From: Gaiellasilicea sp963850995
Lineage (GTDB): Bacteria > Actinomycetota > Thermoleophilia > Gaiellales > Gaiellaceae
Direction of reading: 5' to 3'
Length of the DNA: 64,000 nucleotides
Assembly: GCA_963850995.1 (NCBI GenBank)
Contig: CAWKNQ010000013.1
Location: 62,001-126,000 of the forward strand
Shown here: positions 16,225 to 25,673 of the stretch, piece after piece
Layout: every line of letters starts with the position of its first letter
How positions within the stretch are numbered: the first letter of the stretch is position 1
The notes under the pieces: generated by a model
What the model saw: the letters and a program-made list of their open reading frames with translations, nothing else
The model's database searches: none
What the model was told of the DNA's origin: nothing
Position numbers and translations under genes: made by a program

Positions 16225-16772
16225 GTGACGCGTGGTGCCTCCCGCGCCGCCTCTTCCTCGAGCTCGAAGAACTCCTTCTTCGCGAAGCCGAACGGGCCGG
16301 CGAGGACGACGCCCGGCACCGTCTGGATCGCGTTGTTGTAGGTGAGGACGGTGTCGTTGTACACCTGGCGCGAGACGGCGATCCGGTTCTCCGTCTCGCC
16401 GAGCTCGGTCTGGAGCTGGCGGAAGTTCTCGTCCGCCTGCAGCTCCGGATATGCCTCCGCAACCGCGAAGAGGCGGCCGAGCGCCTGGCCGAGGATCCCT
16501 TCCGCCGCACCCTGCTCTGCCGGTCCCTGCGCGGACTGTGCGCGCGACCGTGCTGCGGTGACGGCCTCGAACGTCTCGCGCTCGTGCGCGGCGTAGCCCT
16601 TGACCGTCTCGACGAGGTTCGGGATCAGGTCGTAGCGGCGCTTGAGCTGGACGTCGACCTGCGCCCACGCGTTCTCGACCCGGTTTCGGAACGTGACGAG
16701 CCGGTTGTAGAGGAGAACCAGCCCGACGACGACGGCCGCAAGGAGCACGAGCAGGAGGACGACCCAGAGCAT
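16218..16772 (-). CDS. lemA: LemA family protein
   Basis: The 184-residue protein begins with a single transmembrane helix (about 2-22) followed by the LemA helical domain: LYNRLVTFRNRVENAWAQVD, then RRYDLIPNLVETVKGYA. SRQVYNDTVLTYNNAIQTVP follows near residue 135. The topology puts the domain outside or in the periplasm-like space. Pairing with a DUF2207 protein is a recurring bacterial arrangement. Its biochemical role is not known. Confidence 0.92.
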   Translation of the reverse strand: MLWVVLLLVLLAAVVVGLVLLYNRLVTFRNRVENAWAQVDVQLKRRYDLIPNLVETVKGYAAHERETFEAVTAARSRAQSAQGPAEQGAAEGILGQALGRLFAVAEAYPELQADENFRQLQTELGETENRIAVSRQVYNDTVLTYNNAIQTVPGVVLAGPFGFAKKEFFELEEEAAREAPRVTF

Positions 16773-16796
16773 GCGCAGAGACCCTATGCGAGCGCG

Positions 16797-17516
16797 CTAG
16801 TCCTCGCCGCGGGTGGCGGCGAAGATGACGTCCTCGCCGCCCGTGAACGGACGCCGGTCGAACCAGCCCCACTGGGTGTCGACCGCGAATCCCGCGAGGT
16901 CGAGCAGGCGCCGCCATTCGGGCGCCGAGAGCCAGGCGAGGTGCATCGTCGACGCCTCCTCGCCGCGGCGGACCGAGAGCGACAGCGTCCGCTCGCCCTC
17001 GTCCCAGTCGGCCCGCTCGAAGATCCCGGGCTCACGCTCGATCCAGCGGCCGTGCGTGTCTTCGACGTCGTCGTGGCCCGGTGCGAACACGTCGAAGACG
17101 AGCCGCCCTCCGGGCAGGAGGAGCTCCCGCGCTGCGCCGAGGGCGCGCAGGCGGTCGGCGTCGGTCGTCATGTGGAGCAGAGAGCGGAAGGGAATCAGCA
17201 CGAGCGGCACCCGCTCCGGCACCGGCGGCTCGCGCATGTCGCCGAGTCGCAGGTCGAGCAGGTCGGACACGCCTTCCGTTCGAGCGTATTCGCGGGCGAC
17301 CTCGAGCATCCCCGCCGAGGCGTCGACGCCGATTACCCGGAGCCCGGCCTTCGCCACCGGCACGGAGATGCGACCGGTGCCGCACGCGAGCTCGACCACC
17401 GGGCCGCCCGACGCTCGCGCCTCCTCGACGTAGAACTCCACGTCTTCGACGACGCCGGCGCTCCACGGGTCGTAGACCCGCGCAATCGGATCGTAAGGAC
17501 TACGGCTTGCGGACAA
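16797..17516 (-). CDS. Class I SAM-dependent methyltransferase
   Basis: The 239-residue protein has the Rossmann methyltransferase motifs: VVELACGTGRISVPVAKAGL (motif I, about 40-59), VIGVDASAGML (motif II), LRLGDMRE and LLLPGGRLVFDVF. The start is TTG 17516, which overlaps the end of the upstream methyltransferase by 17 nt. It is a homologue of that neighbour (shared YDPIARVYDPWSA / YDAFAPIYDDWSA openings), so the two are a tandem pair. Acceptor substrate is unknown. Confidence 0.82.
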   Translation of the reverse strand: MSASRSPYDPIARVYDPWSAGVVEDVEFYVEEARASGGPVVELACGTGRISVPVAKAGLRVIGVDASAGMLEVAREYARTEGVSDLLDLRLGDMREPPVPERVPLVLIPFRSLLHMTTDADRLRALGAARELLLPGGRLVFDVFAPGHDDVEDTHGRWIEREPGIFERADWDEGERTLSLSVRRGEEASTMHLAWLSAPEWRRLLDLAGFAVDTQWGWFDRRPFTGGEDVIFAATRGED

Positions 17517-18190
17517 CCCAGACGAACTCGTTCGCGGTCTCGTCGAAGGGCTGCCGCTCGAAGCCGCCGTAGAGCGCCTCGACCTCGAAGCCGGCCACGT
17601 CGATCAGCCCTTCCCACTCGGACCGGTTCAGCCACCAGAGCGAGATCGCGTCGCCGCTCTCGAGCGTGATGTCGAGCCGGTTGTCGTGCTTGAAGTGGTC
17701 GACCCGGTGGCGGATCCCGTTCTGCTCCTGCCACTCGCCGTCCGATCCGGACGGCGATCGCCGGGTCGAAGACGAAGAAGTTCCAGGCGAAGCGGCCGCC
17801 CGGCCGCAGCGAGGCGTGGACGCGCTCGAACACGCGGCGGCGGTCGGCCCAGGTCGGGAGGTGTCCCAGCGACCGGAAGGGGCTGTAGACGAGCCCTGCC
17901 GGCTCGTCCAGCTCGAGCTCGCGCATGTCGCCCTCACGGAGCTCGAGGTCGACGCCCGCGGCCGCCGCCCGCTCCCGCGCCTGCTCGAGCATCGCCGGGG
18001 ACGAGTCGATCCCGAGCACCGGGCGGCCCGTCTCGCGGGCGACCGGAATCGCCACGCGCCCGTTCCCGACCGCGAGCTCGACGAGCGGTCCCGGCGTCTC
18101 GCGGGCGAGCTCGACGTAGAAGGCGACGTCCTCGGTCATGTGCGCCGACCAGTCGTCGTAGATCGGCGCAAACGCGTCGTAAACGCTCAC
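17500..18190 (-). CDS. Class I SAM-dependent methyltransferase (one-base frameshift)
   Basis: From ATG 18190 the frame reads PLVELAVGNGRVAIPVARE (SAM motif I), VLGIDSSPAMLEQARERA and RPGGRFAWNFFVFDPAIAVR. An extra base at about 17743 then breaks it. Dropping that base continues as DGEWQEQNGIRHRVDHFKHD to a normal end at 17500, about 229 residues in all. It could be a recent pseudogene, but the downstream part shows no decay, so I favour a sequence error. Confidence 0.75.
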
Positions 18191-18213
18191 AAAGCCGATG
18201 CTATCGTCGCGCG

Positions 18214-19197
18214 ATGGACGCCACGGCGCTCGAAAACGAGGCGCGGACCGCGATCGCGGCGGCCCCGGACGCCGACGCGCTCGAGGAGCTCCGCGTTCGC
18301 TTCCTCGGGCGCAAGAGCCCGCTCAAGCTGGCGCTGCGCGAGGTGCGCGACCGCGAAACGGGCATGGCCCTGAACGCCGCCCGAGCCGTGATCGAGGAGG
18401 CGCTCGAGGCCCGCGAAGACGAGCTCGCCGCCGCCGCTGCCGACGAGCTCGAGCCGTTCGACCCCACCCTGCCGGGCGAACCGTTCGCGCGCGGCAGCCT
18501 CCACCTGATCACGCAGCTGCGCCGCCGAATCGAGGACGTCTTCCTCGGGATGGGGTACGAGATCTACGACGGGCGCGAGGTCGAGACGGTCTGGCACAAC
18601 TTCGACGCGCTCAACCAGCCCGAGGCGCATCCCTCGCGCGACCCGCGCGACACCTTCTACCTCGACGAGAACACCCTGCTGCGCACGCACACCTCGCCGT
18701 CGCAGATCCGGGCGATGCTCGCGCAGCCGCCGCCGGTCTACCTCGTCTCGCTCGGCCGCACCTACCGCCGCGACGCGCTCGACGCGACCCATACGCCAGT
18801 CTTCCACCAGGTCGAGGGGCTCGCGGTCGACCGTGGGATCACCCTGGCTGACCTGCGTGGGACGATCGAGCTCTTCGTCGGTGCGATCTTCGGGCAGCGG
18901 GAGGTGCGGATGCGGACGAGCTTCTTCCCGTTCACCGAGCCGTCCGTCGAGTTCGACATCACCTGCTATCTCTGTGACGGCGTCGGCTGCCCGGTCTGCA
19001 AGCACTCGGGCTGGATCGAGATGGGCGGCGCCGGCGTCGTCGATCCGAACGTCTTCGAAGCGGTCGGTTACGACTCCGAGGAGTGGCAGGGGTTCGCGTT
19101 CGGGCTCGGAATCGACCGGATCGCGTTCCTGCGCCACGGCGTGCCCGACCTCAGGCTCTTCTGGGAGAACGACCTCCGAATGGCGAGGCAGTTCTAG
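18214..19197 (+). CDS. pheS: Phenylalanine-tRNA ligase alpha subunit
   Basis: The 327-residue subunit carries an N-terminal coiled-coil (about 1-80) and the class II catalytic core. Motif 2 is in SLGRTYRRDALDATHTP, with FHQVEGL following, and motif 3 in GLGIDRIAFLRHGVPDL. It forms an alpha2-beta2 enzyme with PheT, encoded 3 nt downstream. A Cys-rich stretch (CYLCDGVGCPVCKHSGW, about 250-266) could hold a metal. ATG 18214 is the first plausible start. Confidence 0.96.
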   Translation: MDATALENEARTAIAAAPDADALEELRVRFLGRKSPLKLALREVRDRETGMALNAARAVIEEALEAREDELAAAAADELEPFDPTLPGEPFARGSLHLITQLRRRIEDVFLGMGYEIYDGREVETVWHNFDALNQPEAHPSRDPRDTFYLDENTLLRTHTSPSQIRAMLAQPPPVYLVSLGRTYRRDALDATHTPVFHQVEGLAVDRGITLADLRGTIELFVGAIFGQREVRMRTSFFPFTEPSVEFDITCYLCDGVGCPVCKHSGWIEMGGAGVVDPNVFEAVGYDSEEWQGFAFGLGIDRIAFLRHGVPDLRLFWENDLRMARQF

Positions 19198-19200
19198 CGG

Positions 19201-21457
19201 ATGAAGGTTCCCGTCTCCTGGCTCCGCGAGTACGTCGCTTTCGATTGGCCGGTCGAGCAGCTCGCCGCCAAGCTCGTGTTCACGAGCTGCGAGGTCGACC
19301 GGGTCGTCCACCGCGGCGTGGCCGACCTCGACGGAAACCTCGAACGCTTCCTCGTCGGCCGGGTTGTCGAGGCCGGCAAGCACCCGAACGCCGACCGGCT
19401 GCAGCTCTGCCGCGTCGACGTGGGGGAGGGAGAGCCGCGCCAGATCGTCTGTGGCGCCTGGAACTTCGGCGCCGGGGCGACGGTGGCCGTGGCGCTGCCG
19501 GGCGCGCTGCTGCCGGGCGCCGAGCAGCCGCTCGGCGAGGCGAAGCTGCGCGGCGAGCTCTCTCGAGGGATGATCCTCTCCGAGCGCGAGCTCGAGCTCG
19601 GAACGGATCACAGCGGCATCATGGTGCTCGCCGACGAGCTGGTGCCCGGGACGCCGCTGGCGGAGGTGATGCCGCTCGCCGAGACCGTGCTGGAGATCGA
19701 GACGGGCTTCAACCGGCCCGACCTCGCGTCGGTCTACGGGATCGCGCGGGAGGTCGCTGCCGCTCACCGGCGCCGAGCTCGCGCCCCCGCCCGGCCGCGA
19801 TCCCGCTCCTGCGGCCGACGAGGCGGTCGACGTGCGCATCGAAGACCTCGAGGCGTGCCCGCGCTACATCGGCCGTGTCTTTCGCGGCGCGACGATCGGC
19901 CCGAGCCCGGTCTGGCTGAAGGCGCGGCTGCTCGCGGCCGGCATGCGTTCGATCTCGAACGTCGTCGACGTGACGAACTACGTCATGCTCGCCCTCGGCT
20001 CGCCCCTGCACGCGTTCGATCTCTCACTGCTCGCGGAGAGGCGGATCGTCGTCCGCCGGGCCGACGCGGGGGAAAAGATCGTGACGCTCGACGGCACCGA
20101 GCGGGAGCTGGCGCCTACCGATCTCGTGATCGCGGACGGGCGCCGGCCGGTCGCCGTCGCGGGGATCATGGGCGGCGAGGACAGCGAGGTGCGCGACGAG
20201 ACGTCCGACCTCCTGCTCGAGGCGGCCAACTTCGATGCGCTGACCGTCCTGCGGACCTCGCGCCGGTTGCGGCTGCGCAGCGAGTCGTCGATTCGGTGGG
20301 AGAAAGGCGTCGACCCGTACGCGGCCGAGCAGGCGGCGGTCTACGCCAGCGAGCTGCTCGTCTCGCTCGCGGGCGCGAGCCTCGCCGGTCACGCCGACGT
20401 GCACGGCGGGCTGCCGGCGCGGCCGGTCGTGACCCTGCGGCCGGAGCTCGCCGACCGCCTCAGCGGGATGACCTTCCCGGTCGAGGAGCAGCGTGAGACG
20501 CTGACCAGCCTCGGGTTCGAGCTCAGCGGCGACGACGTGACCGTCCCGACGTGGCGGGCGCACGACGTGACGCGGCCCGTCGACCTCGTCGAGGAGGTCG
20601 TGCGGTTCCGGATCGAGGAGGTCCCGTCGACCCTGCCTGAGCGAGACGCAGCGTCGGTGCAGCTGACGCGCGAGCAGCGGCTGCGACGGCAGGTCGAGGA
20701 CATCCTCGTCGGCGCCGGCTTCTCGGAGGCGTACACATGGAGCCTCGTCCCCGCCGGCGAGGGGCGGCTGCCGCTCGAGGAGCCCTATTCGACGGAGCTC
20801 GCGGCGCTGCGCCCCGACCTCCGCCTCGGCCTGCTCGAGTCGGCCGAGCGGAACCGGAACGCGGGCGTCGAGGCGATTGCGCTCTTCGAGATCGCACGGG
20901 TGTACCGGCCCACCGGCGAGGAGCTGCCGGACGAGCGCTGGCACGTCGGCGCGATCTGCGAGGGCGGCTTCTTCCGCGCGAAGGGCGCTGCCGAGCTCCT
21001 GCACCGCGCGCTCGGCGTGCCGCTCGTCCTGCTCGACCGGCGGGGGCGAAAGCGAGTCCAGACGGCTTACGGCGAGCTCGACGAGCTCTCCGGCGGCTGG
21101 GGCTTCTTCGAGCTCGACCTCGACGAGCTCTTCGCCGACGTGCCGGACGCGATCCCGTACGACGACGTGATCACCTTCCCCGCCGTGAAGCAGGACCTCG
21201 CGTTCGCGGTGGACGAGTCGGTCGCGGCGGGCGACCTGGTCGCGGCCCTCCGCGAGGCGGCGGGACCGGAGCTGCGCGACGCGCGCGTGTTCGACGTCTA
21301 TCGGGGCGAGCAGGTCGGCGAGGGGCGCAAGTCGGTTGCGCTGCGGCTGGCCTTCCAGTCGCCCGAGCGGACGCTGTCCGACGAAGACGCGGCCGGGCTG
21401 CGCGAGCGGATCGTCGCCGCGCTCGCCGAGCGCTTCGACGCCGAGCTCCGCGCCTAG
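19201..21457 (+). CDS. pheT: Phenylalanine-tRNA ligase beta subunit (one-base frameshift)
   Basis: The frame opens with MKVPVSWLREYVAFDW and the tRNA-binding OB domain (VVEAGKHPNADRLQLCRVDV). An extra G at about 19762 shifts it between GIAREVAA and LTGAELAPPPG. Skipping that base gives about 751 residues: B3/B4 editing domain, B5 domain, catalytic-like core and C-terminal FDX-ACB anticodon domain (from about DDVITFPAVKQDLAFAVDE). It pairs with PheS. Since the enzyme is essential and the rest is intact, the shift is probably an error in the sequence. Confidence 0.93.
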
Positions 21458-22164
21458 ACAGAGTCACGTCGCGCTCGGAGCAGCGCCTGCAACCGAAGCC
21501 AGGCCCACAGCGGGATCAGGCGCGGGGCCGAAGCCGGCCGCTCGCCCGGCGGCGCGCCGGCGAGTCGCCATGCCATCCACGGCCAGACCCACGCGGGCAG
21601 CGGCACCGGCCACGGCCTCTCGGGGCGGTCGGCGCGCGGCTCGAGGTCGAAGAACGCGCACAGCGCCCGGTACTCCGCCGCCGCGAGCTGCGGCACGTTC
21701 GCGAACAGCCAGACGCGCTCGCCCGGGTTCGTCAGGAAGCCGTGCTCGACGAGCACCTCGGGCCCGAGCGTCGCGACGCGTGAATACCCGTAGTAGCTGC
21801 GCTGGTTCTCCGTCAGGTTGTCGCGCCGACGGGGCGGGTGCCCGGGCAGCCGCTCGAACTCGGCCGCGATCAGCTCGGCGAGCTGTCTGTTCACGGCGTA
21901 TTCGGGGTAGCCGAAGTTGAAGCCGGACGCGGCGGGAGAGACCGAGCCGTCGGCGTGCAGGAAGAGCGCCGCGTCGACCCTGATTCCGTCCGGGATGTCG
22001 CCCGGCACGACCACGGGCAAGAGACGGCCGTCCACGGCAAGGAGCGCGGCGAGCGCGTTCGCGATCAGGGTGACGAGCTCCTGCTCACCTGCCGTTCCGG
22101 TCTGGTTCTCGAAGCCGGGCTCGCGCGGGGCGACGTGTCCTTTTTGCACGAGAACGTCCGGCAT
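21454..22164 (-). CDS. N-acetylmuramoyl-L-alanine amidase-like protein
   Basis: The 236-residue protein shows amidase_3-type features: LFLHADGS at about residues 67-74 and VLVEHGFLTNPGE at about 137-149, which resemble the conserved His and the catalytic Glu region. No signal peptide is evident. The C-terminal 50 residues are Trp/Pro-rich. The probable role is cleavage of the peptidoglycan amide bond or of a related substrate. Its 3' end overlaps pheT by 4 nt, tail to tail. Confidence 0.65.
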   Translation of the reverse strand: MPDVLVQKGHVAPREPGFENQTGTAGEQELVTLIANALAALLAVDGRLLPVVVPGDIPDGIRVDAALFLHADGSVSPAASGFNFGYPEYAVNRQLAELIAAEFERLPGHPPRRRDNLTENQRSYYGYSRVATLGPEVLVEHGFLTNPGERVWLFANVPQLAAAEYRALCAFFDLEPRADRPERPWPVPLPAWVWPWMAWRLAGAPPGERPASAPRLIPLWAWLRLQALLRARRDSV

Positions 22165-22205
22165 CTCCCTCCAATCCGATCGCGACCTGCTCGCGTAGTC
22201 TGAAG

Positions 22206-22886
22206 GTGATGCGCCTCAGGGGTCCCCTGACCGTCGTCGCTGCCGTGGCGTTCGTGCTCGCTCCGGCCGCCATTCCGGCTGCCGCGAACGAGCTGATCGG
22301 CACGGTCGGGCCCGGCTTCACGATCACGCTCAAGCAGACCGGCGGTGCGGACGTTCTCCAGCTCGACCCGGGCACCTACTCCATCGAGGTCAGCGACCTC
22401 GCGCAGGACCACAACTTCCACCTCTTCGGCCCCGGGGTGAACCAGTCGACCGACGTTGCCCAGACCGGCACGGTCAACTGGAGCGTCAACCTCGTCGAAG
22501 GCCGCTACACGCTCGTCTGCGATCCGCACTCGACGGACATGCGCAGGGACTTCGTCGTCGGGAACCCGCCGGCTGCACCGCCGCCCAAACCACCGGTGGC
22601 GGCCGTCCCGAAGCTGCTTGCGACCGTTGGGCCGCGGAACACGATCTCGCTCCGGAGCGGCACCGGGGCGGTGCTCAAGACCCTCAAGCCGGTCACGTAT
22701 TCGATCACGGTGCGCGACCGTTCCCAGCTCCACAACTTCCACCTCGTCGGCAAGGGCGTGAACCGCAAGTCGACGCTCGCAGGCCTCAGCACGCTCACCT
22801 GGCGCGTGAAGCTCTCCGCCGGCCCGCTCCGGTTCTACTCCGACCGGAGCCCGACGACCGTCAAGGGCTCGCTGACCGTCAAGTAG
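22206..22886 (+). CDS. Secreted cupredoxin-like two-domain protein
   Basis: A signal peptide (about residues 1-26, ending AAA) precedes two similar beta domains separated by a Pro-rich linker (PPAAPPPKPP). The first has the ligand pattern of a type-1 copper protein: HNFH, and Cys-His-Met spaced as CDPHSTDM. The second keeps HNFH but lacks the Cys/His/Met loop (FYSDRSPTTV instead), so it probably does not bind copper. A role in extracellular redox or copper handling is inferred. Start is GTG 22206 or ATG 22209. Confidence 0.75.
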   Translation: MMRLRGPLTVVAAVAFVLAPAAIPAAANELIGTVGPGFTITLKQTGGADVLQLDPGTYSIEVSDLAQDHNFHLFGPGVNQSTDVAQTGTVNWSVNLVEGRYTLVCDPHSTDMRRDFVVGNPPAAPPPKPPVAAVPKLLATVGPRNTISLRSGTGAVLKTLKPVTYSITVRDRSQLHNFHLVGKGVNRKSTLAGLSTLTWRVKLSAGPLRFYSDRSPTTVKGSLTVK

Positions 22887-23778
22887 GACGGCGGCTCGGC
22901 CGGACGAGACCGGCGTTCTCGCCCTCCGCGGCGTGGATCTCCGCCTGCTTCTCCAGCTCCGAGTTGAGCTCGGCGCCGAAGAGGAGCGCGAAGGCGGAGT
23001 AGTTGAGCCAGAGGAGGAGCACGATCCCGCTCGCGAGGGCGCCGTACGTCCTCGAGTACGAGTCCGAGAAGCTCGTATAGAGGGCGAAGAGCCCGGAGAG
23101 CGCCAGCCACGCGAAACTGCCGACGAGCGCTCCCGGCGACAGCCACTTCCAGCTCCGGACCTCCACGTTCGGCGCGACGTAGTACGTGAGCGCGAAGAAG
23201 GTCAGGATCGCGAGGAACGCGATCGGCCAGCGCAGGATCCCCCAGACGAGCTCGAAGGCGTCGCCCAGCCCCGCCTCGTCAGCGATCGCCTCGCCGAGCG
23301 GTCCGCCGAACACGATCAGCAGCATGAGCCCGGCCAGGACGAGCCCCGTCATGCAGACGAGGACGAGCGCGACCAGCCGCACCTTCCAGAAGGGGCGCGT
23401 CTCGTCCCGCTGGTAGGCGCGGTTGACCGCTTTGATCACGGCGTTCATGGCGCCGCTCGCTGCCCATGTCGCGAGCGCGGCGCCGACGAGGAACGCGACC
23501 ACCGACGTGCTCGTCGAGGTGTCTTGCTGCAGCCGCCCGATCGTGTCGACCACCTCGCCCGGCGCGACGGGCGCGAGGAAGTCCTCGAGGGCGTCGTAGG
23601 CCCCGACGAGGTCGAGCAGACCGACGAGGAACACCATCGCCGGGAAGAACGCGAGCAGGGAGCTGTAGGCGACCTGAGCCGACAGCCCCGTCGCGTCGTC
23701 GGCAAGAAACGACTTGAACGCCCGCTTGAACGCGTCGAGCCACTCCCGCGACGACAACCTCCACGGGCTCGGCCGCAT
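22879..23778 (-). CDS. YihY/BrkB-family membrane protein
   Basis: The 299-residue protein has the family opening (WLDAFKRAFKSFLADD, LSAQVAYSSLLAFFPAMVFL), six hydrophobic helices and the NAVIKAVNRAYQRDE stretch, with LALSGLFALYTSFSDSYSRT near residue 255. Family function is not established. It overlaps the cupredoxin gene by 8 nt, tail to tail. Confidence 0.9.
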   Translation of the reverse strand: MRPSPWRLSSREWLDAFKRAFKSFLADDATGLSAQVAYSSLLAFFPAMVFLVGLLDLVGAYDALEDFLAPVAPGEVVDTIGRLQQDTSTSTSVVAFLVGAALATWAASGAMNAVIKAVNRAYQRDETRPFWKVRLVALVLVCMTGLVLAGLMLLIVFGGPLGEAIADEAGLGDAFELVWGILRWPIAFLAILTFFALTYYVAPNVEVRSWKWLSPGALVGSFAWLALSGLFALYTSFSDSYSRTYGALASGIVLLLWLNYSAFALLFGAELNSELEKQAEIHAAEGENAGLVRPSRRPT

Positions 23779-23819
23779 GGCTCAGTCGTTGCCCCGCTCC
23801 CTGCGCGGCAAAACCTGGG

Positions 23820-24020
23820 CTAGCTGAGGTGGATCTCGCCTTCGCGGATCTCGGACACCCGCTCGGCGAGGACCTCGTCGCCGTCGACCAGGAGACCGTG
23901 GAAGATGTCGATCTCGGGATCGCCGAGCACCTCGTCCACCTTCCCCAGCCTCTTGCCCTCGGCGTCGTACACGGGCCAGCCGGGCTCGACGACCAGCCAG
24001 GAGACGGGATCGCGGCTCAG
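23820..24020 (-). CDS. Small PRC-barrel-like protein, CTG start
   Basis: Starting at CTG 24020, 66 residues read DPVSWLVVEPGWPVYDAEGK, then VGKV-like RLGKVDEVLGDPEIDIFHGL and ERVSEIREGEIHLS, ending at TAG 23820-23822. The pattern (PVYDAEG, GKVDEV, DIFHGLLV, VSEIREG) is that of a single PRC-barrel domain. There is no ATG, GTG or TTG start in frame, so the CTG just after the upstream TGA is the best candidate. It is probably coupled to the preceding gene. The exact start is uncertain. Confidence 0.55.
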   Translation of the reverse strand: MSRDPVSWLVVEPGWPVYDAEGKRLGKVDEVLGDPEIDIFHGLLVDGDEVLAERVSEIREGEIHLS

Positions 24021-24021
24021 C

Positions 24022-24664
24022 TCAGACCGCCTTTCCTTCGACCCGCCAGACGGGCCCCTGGGTGTCGACGTTGTGCGTTCCCGAGAGAACCCGCAGGATC
24101 GTCAGGCGCCCGAAGATGCCCTCCGCGTCGACACGCTCGAGGCAGCGCGCCGTCATCTGCGCCGACGCTCCGTAGCCGAACGTCCGCGCGGCGCGGAAGC
24201 GGAGCGCGCTGCGGCCGGGCACACGGGTCGGGTTGAGCGGGGCGAGGAGGAGCGCTCCGCTGCTGGAGATGGTCGCTGGAGCCGAGCTCGACCTCGCCGT
24301 AGAGGTCGCTCCAGTCGGGCGGGAGACCGGCGACCGTTTCCGCCCAGGCGTCCGCGAGCAGCTCGCGTGGCGCTTCCCGGCGCGGCGCGGCGCCGGCCGT
24401 CTCGAGCAAGCCGAGCGTGCCGCGAACGCGCTCGCCGTCGATCTTGCCGAGCAGCTTCGTCAGCTGGTCCGGGCCGATCCCGTGCCCGCTGCGGCTGACG
24501 GTGAGGCGCAGCTCGTCGCCGACGACACCCGGCGTGGCAGGCCCGAGGAGCGCCGCGGCGCGGGTGCGCTGGGACGGGTTCGGGAAGGTCAGGGAGAGCC
24601 TGGCGTCCGCCCAGCCGGCGGGCAAGCCTGCCCGTGCTCGACCCCATTGTTCGACGAGCTTCAT
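24022..24664 (-). CDS. Uncharacterised protein (frameshift near its middle)
   Basis: From ATG 24664 the frame reads KLVEQWGRARAGLPAGWADA and LLGKIDGERVRGTLGLLE, then shifts near 24258-24268 (extra base). It continues as ALLLAPLNPTRVPGRSALRF and ends VWRVEGKAV at 24022. The restored product is about 213 residues with no signal peptide or membrane segment. I recognise no family. It precedes the PRC-barrel gene on the same strand and diverges from the E1 alpha gene 25 nt away. Confidence 0.55.
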
Positions 24665-24689
24665 GCGGGCGTCAGCATAATGAGCCGCA

Positions 24690-25673
24690 ATGGCCAAGGT
24701 CGAGCGAAAACCGCGCGCGGAGCAGGCGCTGCCCGACGAGCGGCTGCACGAGCTCTTCCGCGAGATGCTGCTGATCAGACGCTTCGAGGAGAAGGTCGAG
24801 GAGCGCTTCCGCGCCGGCGAGCTGCCCGGTTTCCTGCACGTGTGCATCGGCCAGGAGGCGATCGCCTCCGGCGTCTGCGCCGCGCTCGAGCCCGACGACG
24901 TGATCGCGTCGACCCACCGCGCGCACGGTCACACGATCGCGAAGGGAACGCACGTGAACGCGGTGATGGCCGAGCTCTACGGCAAGCAGGAGGGCTGCTC
25001 CCGCGGCTACGGCGGCTCGATGCACCTCTACGACCTCGAGCACGGGAACCTCGGCGCGAATGCCGTCGTCGGCGGCGGCCTGCCCGCGATCGTCGGCGCC
25101 GCGCTCGCGTTCCAGTTCCGCAAGCAGGAGCGTGTCGCGGTCGCTTTCTTCGGCGACGGCGCGACGAACACCGGCACGTTCCACGAATCGCTCAACCTGG
25201 CCCAGCTCTGGAAGGTGCCGGCGTTGTTCGTGCTCGAGATGAACGCCTGGGCCGAGTCGACGCCGATGTCCCAGCACGCGCCGATCGAGGACTTCGCGCA
25301 GCGCGCAGTCGCGTTCGGGATGCGCTCGGTCGACGTCGACGGCCAGGATGTCGAGGCCGTCTACGCGGCGACGCGCGAGGCGCGTGAGCACGCGCTCTCG
25401 GGTCAGGGCCCCGTCTTCCTCAACGTCCGCACCTACCGGCTCGTCGGGCACTACATCGGCGACCCGCAGGTCTACCGGACGAAGGAGGAGCTCGAGGAGC
25501 TGCGCACGACCAAGGACCCGATCGACCTCCTCCGCGCCCGGCTCGAGCTCTCGGACGACGAGCTCGAGGCGATCGACACCGAGGTGACCGGAATCGTCGA
25601 GGCGTCGGTCGAGTTCGCGAAGGCAGGCACCGACCCGAAGCCGGAAGACGCCCTGAAATACGTCTATGCCTGA
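24690..25673 (+). CDS. 2-oxoacid dehydrogenase E1 component, alpha subunit
   Basis: The 327-residue subunit carries the thiamine-diphosphate signature: FFGDGATNTGTFHESLNLAQ at about 152-171, with the second binding residue in the following MNAWAESTPMS. HRAHGHTIAKG near residue 75 and GGSMH near 110 are typical of the PdhA/AcoA group. It forms a heterotetramer with the next gene's product. Pyruvate, acetoin or branched-chain substrate cannot be decided from sequence. It opens the E1-E2-E3 operon. Confidence 0.92.
   Translation: MAKVERKPRAEQALPDERLHELFREMLLIRRFEEKVEERFRAGELPGFLHVCIGQEAIASGVCAALEPDDVIASTHRAHGHTIAKGTHVNAVMAELYGKQEGCSRGYGGSMHLYDLEHGNLGANAVVGGGLPAIVGAALAFQFRKQERVAVAFFGDGATNTGTFHESLNLAQLWKVPALFVLEMNAWAESTPMSQHAPIEDFAQRAVAFGMRSVDVDGQDVEAVYAATREAREHALSGQGPVFLNVRTYRLVGHYIGDPQVYRTKEELEELRTTKDPIDLLRARLELSDDELEAIDTEVTGIVEASVEFAKAGTDPKPEDALKYVYA

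Noticed and set aside
16225..16917. N-terminal extension of the DUF2207 frame over lemA
   Set aside because: It lies in another frame over lemA, is Arg/Pro-rich and precedes a clear signal peptide.
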